From the NCBI GenBank assembly GCA_964030475.1, contig CAXIPT010000009.1, forward strand, positions 1,429,330-1,493,329: 64,000 bases of DNA, in the 5' to 3' direction. Every line of letters begins with the position of its first letter. Position 1 is the stretch's first letter. A program made the position numbers and the translations under genes. The notes beneath the pieces were generated by a model. The model worked only from the letters and a program-made list of their open reading frames with translations, did not search any database and was not told where the DNA came from. Below are positions 37,536 through 49,687 of this stretch, piece by piece. This DNA comes from Tethya wilhelma (lineage: Eukaryota > Porifera > Demospongiae > Tethyida > Tethyidae).

Positions 37536-39249
37536 CTAATGGTCCACTACTAGTTGTACACTGTGTTGAACTGCCCCGAGGGTGTTCTCGGCCACACACA
37601 CGTACAGCCCACTGTCCCTCTCACTCACATCGTACATTAGCAATGTCCCACTTGGTAGAATGCTGTGATGGTTGTCTGTTTCTAATTGATGCCCACCATG
37701 GTACCAGCCAATACTGGGGTGTGGTCTACCAGTAGCTCGACAAGGAAAGACTGCCGACTCATTTGCCTTGACTCCCATCTCAGCTGGACTGTCGGCAATC
37801 TCTGGGTACACTGCAGCAACATACACCGTAGTTAGCATTACACCATAGCTATAATAATAATTAGCTGGGCTATTATAATCCGTACCTAGCACAGAGAGGT
37901 AATAGTTGCGGGTGGTTTCACCAGCTGTGCATGTGTACTCTCCCTCGTCCCTCAACATGGCCTTAGAGATGTGCAGGATGTGGTGGAATGTGTCAATGGG
38001 TCGGCCATTGTACTTCCAGAGGACTTCTCCAGGAGAGGTGCTGCTACAGCTCAACTCAATGTCCCCTCCCATGCCCACAGACACACTCTCATCGACAGGC
38101 AACTCTGTAGCAATAATACAATACAATGAATGTTGCTTCTACAGCACAACAGCTAGCTATGTAGCTAACTCACTTGTGACAATGACCAGTGTTGTGAGAG
38201 TGGAGTTGCCATGCTGGTTGCTGGCCACACAGCTGTATCTGCCAGAGTGAACTGTTCTAACGTTGCCTAGCAAGAAGCTTCCCTCTCCTACCACCTGCCC
38301 ACTGTGGGACCTGCCTCCATTGAACAACCACTCTATGTGGGTCGGCTCACTGTCATAACTCTCAGCAGAACAAGAAAGGAACAAATTTGACTTCTTCTGA
38401 AGGATTTTCTCTCTTGGAGGCTCCACAGTGAAATAGGGAGGCTCTGTATAGAACAGCATTACCATGGCAATCATAATTAAACACAGCATGTTTCCATGGT
38501 TACCTTTACGAGGAATAACAGTCAGCTGAGCAGTCACATGACTCTCCCCGAGCCTGCTCAGTGCCACACACTGGTAGGAACCAGAATGAGTGAGCTGAAC
38601 TGGCGCAAACACCAGACTCCCATTGAGCACGTTCAGCTGCTCATTCTCCTGCACTGGCTTATCATCATGAGTCCACAAGAGGTATAGCTGAGGAGAACCC
38701 TTGGCAACACACTCCAAGCTCACCTCTGACCCTGAGAGGACACTGGTGTTGGATGGCTCAACTGAAAACACTGGAGGATCACCTGACAAAATTTAATAAC
38801 AAACACATGTAGAAAATATAAAAATAACCATGCAGTAAATAAGATTATAATGAGAGGGGCTTACCATGATCTCCCCTTGCTGTTCCTCCCAACACTTCAA
38901 CCTGGACAAGAACTTGAGCTGAACCCTCTGAGTTCTTAGCCTCACAGAGGTACTGGCCATTGCTGTCACTGGTTACCTGAGTCAGTAGCAACGACCCATT
39001 CTCTGCCTGAAGGGATATAGCAATAGGGTGTGACAACTAGCTGAAGTGGTAGTCAGTTATCAACGCACAATGGAAGAAGAGTTGACCTGGACGCCATCTT
39101 TGAACCACAATATGGAGGGAGTGGGCAAGCCATCAGCAACACAGTCCAGGGAGAGAGAGGAGCCAGGAAGAAGAGTCAATGGTGCTGAAGGAAACTTCAC
39201 CAGTTTAGGAGGCTCCTTAGGCTCTGGGCACACACAGAGAGAGAGAGAC

Positions 39250-39307
<58 letters not shown>

Positions 39308-40377
39308 GGTGAAAAATGAAAAATGGAAATAATAAAAAAGGGGAGGACTTGTCAACTGATCCTATCCGAGCCTCCGCTAAGGGCAAAAAAAAAAGGTTTT
39401 CCTTGCCAACACATTTTATTGGACAAAATTGATCATACAGATACATTATACATCTTAATGTTCTTATAGTTCAAGTAGCTCCAGTATACCCGGTCATCAG
39501 GGAAGTACCCAAACCAATCATCGCATTACCACCAGTTTCGGTCCCTTTGAACTTCCGACTAGTGGTAACCTATGGACATGGGCGGGACCACTCCCCTAGG
39601 TAGGAGTCCGGGTAGTCCAGTGGTGAAGCATCATTCTTCTGTGTCTCCCAGTATGAAAAGCTAGCCACGTGACTTAATTTATCTACTTTGTATGGTACCT
39701 TTTACATAATTTGCTGTAGGTATCCCAGACAGTTTATCCAAAAAAAGGAAGGAAAAAACATATCTTGACCAGAAGGTAGCAAGTAGACTGTGCTTGCAAC
39801 TGCTTCAGAACAAAATTGGTTGACACTACTTAGGCTCATGCTTATATTCCAGCATAGGAATGAGACTTGTTCTATTGTGGTCTACCCACAGGCTAAAACC
39901 TATTGAATAGTTAACCTCTAAGTCCTTCCCTCTGGGTTAAGACACACCACTGAATGGCATTGCATGTAGATTTGGCTAGGATAAATTTAACCACAAGATA
40001 GTACCAGCGTTACATGTGGTGGCAGTGACAGCAATGGCCAGTACCTCTGTGAGGCTAAGAACTCTGAGGGTTCACTCAGAGTTCTTAGCCTCACAGAGGT
40101 ACTGGCCATTGCTGTCACTGGTTACCTGAGTCAGTAGCAACGACCCATTCTCTGCCTGAAGGAATATAGAAATAGGATGTGAAAACTAGCTAAAGTGGTA
40201 GTCAGTTATCAACGCACAATGGATGTAGAGTTGACACGGACACCATCTTTGAACCACAATATGGAGGGAGTGGGCAAGCCATCAGCAACACAGTCCAGGG
40301 AGAGAGAGGAGCCAGGAAGAAGGGTCAATGGTGCTGAAGGAAACTTCACCAGTTTAGGAGGCTCCTTAGGCTCTGGG

Positions 40378-40436
<59 letters not shown>

Positions 40437-41575
40437 AGCAGTAAGGTATTAGAGTCATTTACAAAGAGACCCACCTGTTCCTCCGAGGGCAATGGGACTG
40501 GGAACAAAGACGTCCACAGCCACACTGACTTGGTTCACCCCGACGCCATTGTCAGCAATGCAGGTGTAGAATCCAGAGTCCCTCTCCTGGGCATTGCTGA
40601 TGAAGAGTGACCCATTGGCCAGCACGATGGCCTGGCTGTCAGTGAGATTGAGAGGCGTGAAGTCTCTGAGCCATGATATGCGAGGCGTGGGGGACCCGCT
40701 GGCCTCACACTCCAGGGTGATGGAGGACCCGTTGGTGACCAATGTAGGACGAGGGAACACAGTGAAGAATGGAAGTTCAAGTCGACTAGGAGCTAGGGAA
40801 TAATAAGTTCACTAGTAAAGGAACTGCGTCACTATAATATAAGTGTGGTTTTTGTTACTAAAAATAAAATGCCTGAAGTTTTGTGACGTTTTTTCATTGA
40901 CAAACGTGCAATACACATACATACACGGAGCTAGTATCGGATGTGGTATCCAGATCACAGTAGAAACAAAACAAAAAAACGCCACAAAAGGTCATAGAAT
41001 ATCATAAAACGTCACGCATTTTATTTTAAGTCACAAAACAGTGCTAAAGTAAATATAACCTACATGGAGCAGTTCCCACGGAAACAATGACATCATAGGT
41101 ATATAGACCAAGAGGATTTTGTGCAGTGCAGCTGTAGACACCCCCATCTTCGGGTTGTGCCCCTCTAATTATGACGCTCTCATCGACGCACACATTACTG
41201 CCCATCTCTGTCCCACAGGCTGGGAGCGGCAGGCCATCTTTGAACCAGGATATGGTGGGTGGCGGGGCCCCACTGGCCACACAGTCCAAGAAGACGTCCG
41301 TTCCAACAGCTGCCAGTGTAGCACTAGGGGGGACCACAATGGTGGGGGCCACTGCAGGAGATAATTAGCACCATAACGACAGGGGCATTGCTCACTAGTA
41401 CTGATACTTACTCATTCTCATTTGGACAAGAACTGGAATGACATATTGTGTGTTGCCTGCGATGTTGGAAGCTACACAGGAGTAGTCCCCCGAGTCCAGA
41501 GTGGTGGTGTTGAAGATGGTCAGGGAATTGGAGGTCTCATTGATGATCCTCCTGCCATCAGGGACAACCTGACAC

Positions 41576-41649
<74 letters not shown>

Positions 41650-43559
41650 NGAGAGAGAGGTTGGCACACAACAGGGAATGGGTCACACATTACCTCACCA
41701 TGATGTTGTTGATAAACCAGGCAATGGTGGGCTGTGGGAATCCATCAGCTTTGCAGTTGAGCACTATCAATTGTCCTTCCACCAGGGTCAGAGCTTGAGG
41801 CGGGACAGTGATAGCTGGGGTATCTGGAGTGATACTAACACACAGTGAAACTAACATACCTTACAACGGGTAAATTTGGCAGGCCTAAAAAATTTGGCAA
41901 ATTCCCATTCTAGTATTATTGGGGATTTTAATTTGGCGATTTGATTCCACATGCTGCATTGTTCATATGGGCGAATGTGCATATAAAATGTTTGGTAATT
42001 TGAAGAAGAATTTACCCATTCGCCAAATTTACCTGCTATATGGTACACTGACACCAACATACAGTGATACTAACACACAGTGATACTAACACCAGTGATA
42101 CTGACACACAGTGATACTGATACAGTGATACTGACACACAGTAATACTGATAAACAGTGATTCTAACACACAGTGATACTGACACACAGTGATACTGACA
42201 CACACTGATACTGATAAACAGTGATTCTAACACACAGTGATACTGACACACAGTGATACTGACACACAGTGATACTGATAAACAATGATTCTAACACACA
42301 GTGATACTGACACACAGTGATACTGACACACAGTGATACTGATAAACAGTGATTCTAACACACAGTGATACTAACACCAGTGAGACTGACACACAGTGAT
42401 ACTGATACAGTGATACTGACACACAGTGATACTGATAAACAGTGATTCTAACACACAGTGATACTGACACACAGTGATACTGATAAACAGTGATACTGAT
42501 ACAGTGATACTGACACACAGTGATACTGATAAACAGTGATTCTAACACACAGTGATACTGATACACAGCAAGGAAGACCTGTAGAAAGTGAGAGACAACT
42601 TACTAGCCAGTGTTAGAGTGAAGGTCACAGATGATTGTCCCTGGGAGTTTGTAGTGAGGCACTCGTACATTGCCTCATCCGTCACTCTGAGGTCTTCGAT
42701 GGTGAGTGTACCGTTTGCTACGGTAACACGACGGAAGTTGGGCTGAGGAGCACCATCTCTGAGCCAGACAACGTCGGGTGTTGGCAGTCCCTCCACGAGA
42801 CACAGGAACTGAGCCGTCTGTCCCAGGGGGATGATCTGAGTGCGAGGAGTGGGGGAGAAGATGGTGGGGGGTCGAAGACTGGGCCCCTCAACCTCCAGTG
42901 TAGCAGTATCAGAGGTGGGTCCGGGGGGCCCCCAGACAGTGCACGTGTAATTGCCAGATTGATCAAACCCAACATTGGACAGAATGAGTTCTCCCGTTGG
43001 TCTGATATCAATGCCCGGTCCGGGACTCAAGTCCTCTCCCTCAAAGGACCACTTGAACTCGTCGGCCATTTCTCCTCCATCAGAGCAGAAGAAGAGCACC
43101 TGACAACCAACACTGGCTGTCACAGCACTAGGCTCGACTTGAGTGGCAGGGAAATCTGAAGGAAGAGACTTAAAATCTGATGTTTTTCTTCCAGCAAGAG
43201 AGCTAGCTCTCACCTCTCACGATGAGATTGACAGGAAGGTATTCTTCGCCAGCAACATTGGCAACACGACACATGTAGAGACCAGCATCTTGTACAGTCA
43301 CCTCCAAAATGACAAGACTGCCAGAGGCTAGCTGAACCTGGACAGAGAGAGAGAGAGAGAGCTCCAGCTGTGAACTGAGAGATTATAGCAGATCATCAGT
43401 AGACTCACATGCTCTCCAGTGATAGGAAGTATGACATCATCTTTGACCCATGCTATGTGAGGCACAGGGTCTCCAGTACCTGAGCACTCCAGCGTGGTGT
43501 TCACTGTCTCCACTAGCACAATGTACTCCATAGGCAGGGGAGGGATGCTGGGGGCAGCT

Positions 43560-43620
<61 letters not shown>

Positions 43621-45296
43621 AGTCACAGAGAGAGGGCCAGTGGCTCTTACTGTACACTCTCAGGAAGGCCATTGCTGAATCCAGCGTCAGTGAAGGAGTG
43701 GAGATGCGGCAGAAGTAAGTTCCTTGGTCCGTCACCACACTGTTTAGAATGACCAGGGACTCGTCAGAAATGAGCACACGACCGTCAGATTTCACTTCTT
43801 GAAACTCTGCTGTGTGGTTGCCTCTCATCCACCACGAGATGGTGGGCTCCGGCACCCCCCTGCCATCACACAGCAGCTGCACTGTGTCGCCACTGGTAAC
43901 AGCAGTGTCCTGAGGCTCGTGGGCAAAGTCAGGGAGACCTGCAACCAACACACAACCATGCACCATTACTTCCTCTCTACTCACAATCAAGGGACGTACG
44001 TTCCACTACCAGTTGAATAGCATAGGAGCTGCTGAACGCCCTGTCGCCAAACATATTGCTGACAGTGCAGTTATAGAGGCCACTGTCCGAGAGCTGGACA
44101 AGGCCAATGGTGAGAAGAGCAGAGTTGGAACCACTGGTACGATTGGCAGGGATGACATCATTAATAGGAAGCCCGTCAACTTCCCATTGCCATGACAACC
44201 GTGGAGCACCACGTGCCTCACACATCAGAGTTACATTGGTCCCTTGTACAGCTGTTACCACAGGAACAGGGCACTCCCGAGATATGACTGGTGCCTCTGT
44301 ATTCAGACATCACCCACACACTGCAATAACCACAGCATTGATCTCTACTTAAGCCTCACCAAAGACACTCAGCTGGTAGTTGACCATCAACACCTTGCCA
44401 CTGTCCAGAACAACGGCACACATGTACTGAGCTGTGTCTTCAAAGGGAGTCAGGTTCTCTATGATGAGCACGGAGTCATTGAGCCCGGCAAACTGCACTC
44501 TCTCTGTGAAGTCCAGGGAGTCCATTCTCCTCCACCTCACGCCCACTATTTCCGCTGGGTCCACGTCGTCCAACAGACACTCCATGACGGCAGTGGACCC
44601 CGCCTCCATGTCCAGGGAGATGAGGGGCGTGGCACCAGCCTGAGCCAGGACTGAAGGGGAGACAGAGATGAGGAGAACATATAGTGTAATTCCAATAATA
44701 TTATGGCACAAAATATTTGTGGGAATAAAATTAATTTGGATTGTCAAAATTTCACGATTGGCAGACTATATTTTGGAGGTAGCACATGCAGCAGTACACA
44801 TATTCCGTATGTGCTGTGCAAAAATGATTGTTTTGCGGATTTAATTGGTCAATATTAAAATCCCCCCAATTTTTGTGCTATACAGTATGTACCTTGAACT
44901 CTGACCTCCATAACAACACATACGTACCTCGAACTCTGACCTCCAGAGTCTGTTCTACATCACCGTGTATGTTTGAAGCCACACAAGTGTAGTTCCCGCC
45001 TAGATCAACTGCAACGGGTGATTCTAAAGAGTAGAGGGCCGTGGTGACTCCGCCCACCATGTCTTCCGTGGGAATAGTCTCAGCCTAGAGGCATAGAGAG
45101 AGGTCAAAGGTCACCAATGGGTGTATGACGTCACTTACTACTAGCATGTCCATAAAGAACCATTGGACAGTGGGTGGAGGGATGCCGAAGACAGAGCAGT
45201 TGAAGAGCGTGGTGTCATCAGAGTCAATCCTGAGGCGAGAGGGGTTCTCACAAGGTCCCTCAGGGAACTCCACTATCACAGGAGAAGCTGGAGGGA

Positions 45297-45351
<55 letters not shown>

Positions 45352-45762
45352 GTTGTGAATGTGGCAACAAGCAACCATGTGCACATTATTCATTGCTAGC
45401 TAGCTAGCTTCTATTTGAGGAGGCTAACTCTTGCACACAGAACATCAGACTACTACCAGTTTCTTTCAATATTCAATATCTAACTATTGATTCCACAGAA
45501 GGCAGTGTGCTAGGAAGCTGAAGGTTGTTCCAATAGCTTCAGGTCTTTCATGAACATTAGCTCTAAATTGAGTTCAACTTTCACACACACGCACACACAC
45601 ACAAACACACACACAAACACACAACTGCATGCCACCTTCAGATAAACAAACATTGACCAGAGTGACACTTTCCATATAGCTGTGTGCATTTATATTGTCA
45701 GCCTAGTAGCTAGTAGCTAGGTATGAGGCTATTTTAGAATTACAATTTTTGGGCACAGCTAG

Positions 45763-45806
<44 letters not shown>

Positions 45807-46527
45807 AATACATAAGGATAGAACTTCAGAATACATTAATTGTGTATATGCATGTCTTTGGTTTGTGTGTGCAGTAATGTTTATACTAGTGCTGTTCAGA
45901 AAATTCAAAAGTAGAAGGTAGCTAGCCAAAGGGGAAAAGTAGCCCCGCCTGTTTACATAAGACCATTGATTGCTCCATCCCATGTGTGTCTGAGTGGTCT
46001 AGTGCTAGCATTCACTGTACATGTATTCCCTTACATACATTTTTATGTGTGAACAAATGGAAACTAATGATAGAGCAACTTGAATGGTTGCACATTGTTC
46101 ACCATTGTTTTCTCTGAGAAATGCTCTCATTTTTTAATTCTAGATATCATCCAATTCACAGATACCTTCAATATTCAGTATCTAACTATTGATTCCACAG
46201 AAGGCAGTGTTGCTAAGAAGCTGAAGGCTGTTCCAATAGCTTCAGATCTTCCATAAACATTAGCTCTAAATTGAGTTCAACTTTCCCCACAAAGATTAAC
46301 AGACAAATTCTATTATAGAGCCCAAGATTAGGTCATCCATTGCTGGATGCTTGTTGTACATGTGTTTGAATGCTTAATTGAGAAATTATTTTTTTCACAC
46401 ACACAAACAAACATTGACCAGAGTGAGCTACCACCCAACAACTGCAATTCTAAAATAGCTGGAGAGGTGCTTGCTACTAGGCTGACAATATAAAGCTTGT
46501 AAATGCACACAGCTAGCAAGGCATGGA

Positions 46528-46567
<40 letters not shown>

Positions 46568-47365
46568 TATAAGGACAGAACTTCACGTACAGGTTGTGTA
46601 CATGTCTTTGGTTTGTGTGTGCAGAGATGTACTAGGCAAAGGAGTTCATTTTGACAACTACAATCCCTTTCTTCACTGCCAGCAAAGGTGACTTTTTAAT
46701 TCTTTCAAAAATTGAGCAGCTACATGCATTCCAGCATATGCACAATGTCATACTAGCTGCTGTTCAAAAGTAACCTACAACTTCTTTCTTGACCCATCAA
46801 AGGTAGTAGGATAGGGAGCACATACACAAGATGTGGCTGACTGCAGTATGCTGGATTGCTGAGTACCTCAAAATGCCTTTAAATAACTGGCCTCTAATTT
46901 TTTTTCTTCACTGCTAGCAAAGGTGACCTTTAAATGCTTTAAAAAAATCACTGTGAATGCCTACTCCACTTCTAATGGATATAGAAATGTTTGCTAGCTA
47001 GTTTCTGTATTGGAGTCCAATTGCTGCACACAGCTATAGTTGGATATGAACCACCTGCACAGGCAGATGTGTTTGATCCTGTGTGCTGGACTCTGATATT
47101 TGGCAGAGAAGTTCATTTTTAGCAACTAGTAGTATTATTGTCTGTCTATACACCAAGGCAGTCACCTAGGCAGTCACCTAGGCAGATGATTGCTGTAGGT
47201 AGGTTACATTAGAGCAAGGGAAACAATAACCACATAGTTCATTTCCTCATGTAGCCAATCATAAGGTGACTTTTCTGCTTCTAACCTTTAACTTATAGAC
47301 ACACACACACACAAGCTGTCTTCCAAACTACACATCAGTGTGAGTATGTCAGAAGCAGACATTAC

Positions 47366-47409
<44 letters not shown>

Positions 47410-49394
47410 CGATACAGTACCTGAGATATCCAATGTGCGCAGCAGAACTATATCCCCAATGGTACACTCGTAGGTTCCCATATCTGCCACACCCACATTC
47501 CTAATGAGCAGATCCCCACTAGCGTCAATGCTGTACTTGTCAGAAGTGAACAGGGACATTGAATTGAAACTCCACTCCACGGGGGATCCTAGGGGAACCC
47601 CCCTGGCACACTCCAGAGTGACATCATCACCAGCAATAGCGGATACAGAGGTTGAGTTGATGGCGTTGCCATCGACGACGCTGACAGAGACAGAAGCAGC
47701 CACTCTACCAGCAGAGGAGAAGGCCGTGCAGTAATAGAGGCCAGAGTCCGAGAGAGAGACATTGAGGAGCTGAAGGGAGGGGCCTAGGATGGAGAGACGA
47801 CTATCACTGGCGTTGAAACTCATTCCATTCAGGGACCACGCTACATCAGGAGGGGGTACACCACTCGTTATACATTCCAATCGAAGGGGCTCCCCCACCA
47901 ACAGAATTACATCATCAGCTGGTACAATGTCTGCTTCAGGTAATTCTACAAGAACAAAAAATATTATCATACACTATTTTCAGATAAAATTAGAATTGCT
48001 ACTAACTGCAGAACTGTTCAATCATTAGCTCCAGTAACATGAGCCTAGCAAATTGTTGAGGAGTTTCACACACAGGACTGGAGAGACGCTGGGAGGAGAA
48101 GAACTCATGCAGCCACACAGCACAGCAGCCACACTCCAGGGGGTTTGCTGTCAACAATCTAATATGTGTGTGTACACATGTGTGATAATGAAACCAATGA
48201 GGATGAATGCATGTGTGTGTCATACAGTGTTCTGAGCCTAGGTAGGCCAGAGAAAGCATCTTGAGTGATTTTCATCAGCTCATTGTAAGCAAGATTCCTA
48301 CAAAGAATAAAACAAATATCATTTAGTAACACACACACAGGAGAGACAGAGAGAGAGGCTCACAGGTAGGTGAGGTAGGGAAGGTTTGTAATGGCTGACT
48401 CCTCAATACTAGTGATAGCATTGTCACTCAAAGAGCTGTAAGAGTGCAAAGGTCATTCAACGTCTGTCTCACACAATGAGCATTGTTCACACACTATAGA
48501 GAAGCTCTGACAAGAGCTCACTGCTACTCACGCACGTACAGCCTCTGCAGGCGCTGGAGTCCAGAGAAGGTTTGGTTGGCAATGGACGTCAAACTGTTCA
48601 GACTCAGATCACTGCAGAGAGAGACAGAGAGAGAGAAAGATGTCAGTTAGTGGTACAAGCTAATGTGCTCACATTGTGATGATGTTTTGAAGAGGTTGAA
48701 ACAATCTTGGATCTAGGGACTGGAGAGCGTTCCTATGAATATCCCTGCATAGTGAACAGGGGGTGAGAGAATGAGCATGGTTATACAATCCCAGCAAACA
48801 TCCTCACAAGATCTGCAGGTTTTCCAAACCATCGAACACTCCCGGAGTCAACTGGCGTATGCGATTGCTGTACAAGTTGCTATAGCAACAAGAAATTGCT
48901 GTGATAATCATAATATTAACACTGATTGATTTATTAACTTGACTTACAGTACTTCTAAAGTAGGGACTCGTCTGAAGGCTCCTGGCTGGAGGTCTATCAG
49001 ATCGTTGTTTTGAAGCTGTCTGTAAGGTGCGTACGTGCAACTATATCAAACCATTGCTTGTACGCAAGCAATGGAACTTACAAGAACTTGAGCTTTCTTA
49101 GTCCGGGCCAGAAGTCAGCTTCTCGAATGAATTGGATGAGGTTATTGCTGACATCCCTGCAATGAAGGGAGATAATTGAATTATGATCATTAGCTGTTGC
49201 ACTTACAGATGTGTTGTCTGATTGGGCAGAGGGTAGGGGATTTCAAAGAGATCCTGATTCCTGCAGTCCACAGTGACGGTGCTGTCCTCATGGTTGGTGA
49301 AGCAGTGACAGAATCTGGGACAGAACTCAGCCTCTACGGAGAGCACAAAGGCTAGAAGAACAACAGCAGCTGGCCATCTCTTCAATGCCATCAT
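37536..49394 (-). CDS. Large secreted LRR-immunoglobulin protein, about 17 Ig domains
   Basis: The start ATG at 49392-49394 gives signal peptide MMALKRWPAAVVLLAFVLSV. Next come an LRRNT cap (CPRFCHC), about seven LRRs on separate phase-matched exons (LYSNRIRQLTPGVFDGLENL, LSLNSLTSIANQTFSGLQRL) and an LRRCT (NPLECGCCAVWLHEF). From 47970 leftwards there are about seventeen I-set/C2-type Ig domains, each with the Cys, Trp and DxGxYxC pattern (SDSGLYYCTA, LDSGDYSCVAS, RDSGFYTCIAD, RDSGLYVCVAE). It stops at TAG 37536-37538 right after the last Ig strand. I see no transmembrane helix, peroxidase, kinase or fibronectin domain. It resembles peroxidasin's N-terminal layout or hemicentin's Ig array, but orthology is unclear. 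A matrix or adhesion role is inferred. One Ig exon is duplicated (38990-39240, 40080-40385). Confidence 0.85.
38990..40385 (-). repeat. Duplicated Ig-domain exon pair with intervening insert
   Basis: The block at about 38990-39240 (exon with LLPGSSLSLDCVADGLPTPS, plus the end of the GSLLLTQVTSDSNGQY exon) is repeated at about 40080-40385 with few changes. The 840 bp between (39300-40020) has no Ig sequence and looks like unrelated repeat DNA. The right copy's second exon is cut and folded back on itself at 40023-40120. The left copy is complete and is the likely functional one. (GA)n tracts abut both copies at 39236-39303 and 40382-40434. Confidence 0.8.
40023..40120. repeat. Perfect 46-bp inverted repeat with 6-bp loop made from an Ig exon
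   Basis: Positions 40023-40068 and 40075-40120 are exact reverse complements around the loop GGTTCA. The arm corresponds to the Ig exon segment encoding SDSNGQYLCEAKNSE. A snap-back of coding sequence like this arises from template switching or as a library/assembly artefact. Confidence 0.92.
41857..42045. mobile_element. MITE in LRR-Ig intron, ends related to the 34086 element
   Basis: The left end is TACCTTACAACGGGTAAATT and the right end, inverted, is TACCATATAGCAGGTAAATT. Both continue into TTGGC, giving about 30 bp of inverted repeat. The interior is AT-rich and non-coding. Confidence 0.65.
42046..42565. repeat. Minisatellite of ACACAGTGATACTGA-type units
   Basis: About 500 bp are built from 12-18 bp units (CACACAGTGATACTGA, TAAACAGTGATTCTAA, CAGTGATACTGATA) in higher-order groups of about 45-60 bp. 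It lies in an intron of the LRR-Ig gene. The open frames across it (VSVSLCVSITVY-like) are repeat artefacts. Confidence 0.9.
44700..44884. mobile_element. Possible MITE in LRR-Ig intron
   Basis: The left end TTATGGCACAAAATATTTG is roughly inverted at the right as TACTGTATAGCACAAAAAT. It is AT-rich with no ORF. The right end shares CTATACAGTA with the 34086 element, so it may be a relative. Confidence 0.45.
45400..47380. repeat. Large LRR-Ig intron with a ~450-bp direct repeat and microsatellites
   Basis: A block at about 45440-45880 recurs at about 46160-46630 with AACTATTGATTCCACAGAAG, CTCTAAATTGAGTTCAACTT, ACAAACATTGACCAGAGTGA and CATGTCTTTGGTTTGTGTGT in the same order. The stretch 45970-46140 has relatives at 59655-59900 (TGGTTGCACATTGTTCACCA). 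(CA)n lies at 45765-45804 and 46530-46565, and (GA)n at 47371-47406. There is no exon, because the flanking Ig exons at 45393 and 47406 join across it. Confidence 0.75.
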
Positions 49395-49687
49395 GGATGT
49401 GCGTACACAATGTGCGCCATGCGCGCCATGCGCGCGCATACAGATTGGTGGGCGGGGCGACGATGACATCACTAATTTTCCCTAGTACTGTGACGACCTT
49501 TTACCCGTTTCACAAGAAATCGTTAAAAATGACACTTTAGAAACTGAAAGGAGGTGAGTTAGTATGCCTACTGCTTTCTGAGGGATAAGTCAATTAATCC
49601 AGATTGAATAGTGCTAGTCCTGACGTGTTTATGTCATATGATCTCGTCTGTGATGATTTGTGGGCGTGTCTGTTTCTCTCCCTACAG
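49395..49687. promoter_or_regulatory. Divergent promoter and SPRYD3 5' UTR intron
   Basis: The LRR-Ig and SPRYD3 starts diverge across this interval. GAAAGGAGGTGAGTT (about 49537-49551) looks like a 5' UTR exon with a donor, and CTCTCCCTACAG (49676-49687) is the acceptor directly before the SPRYD3 ATG. A CpG-rich cluster (GCGCCATGCGCGCCATGCGCGCGC) lies at about 49415-49438, near the LRR-Ig start. Confidence 0.5.

Noticed and set aside
39560..39680. Possible tRNA-derived SINE (GGTAGTCCAGTGGTGAAG resembles an A box)
   Set aside because: No B box at the right distance and no cloverleaf; left as unclassified repeat DNA.
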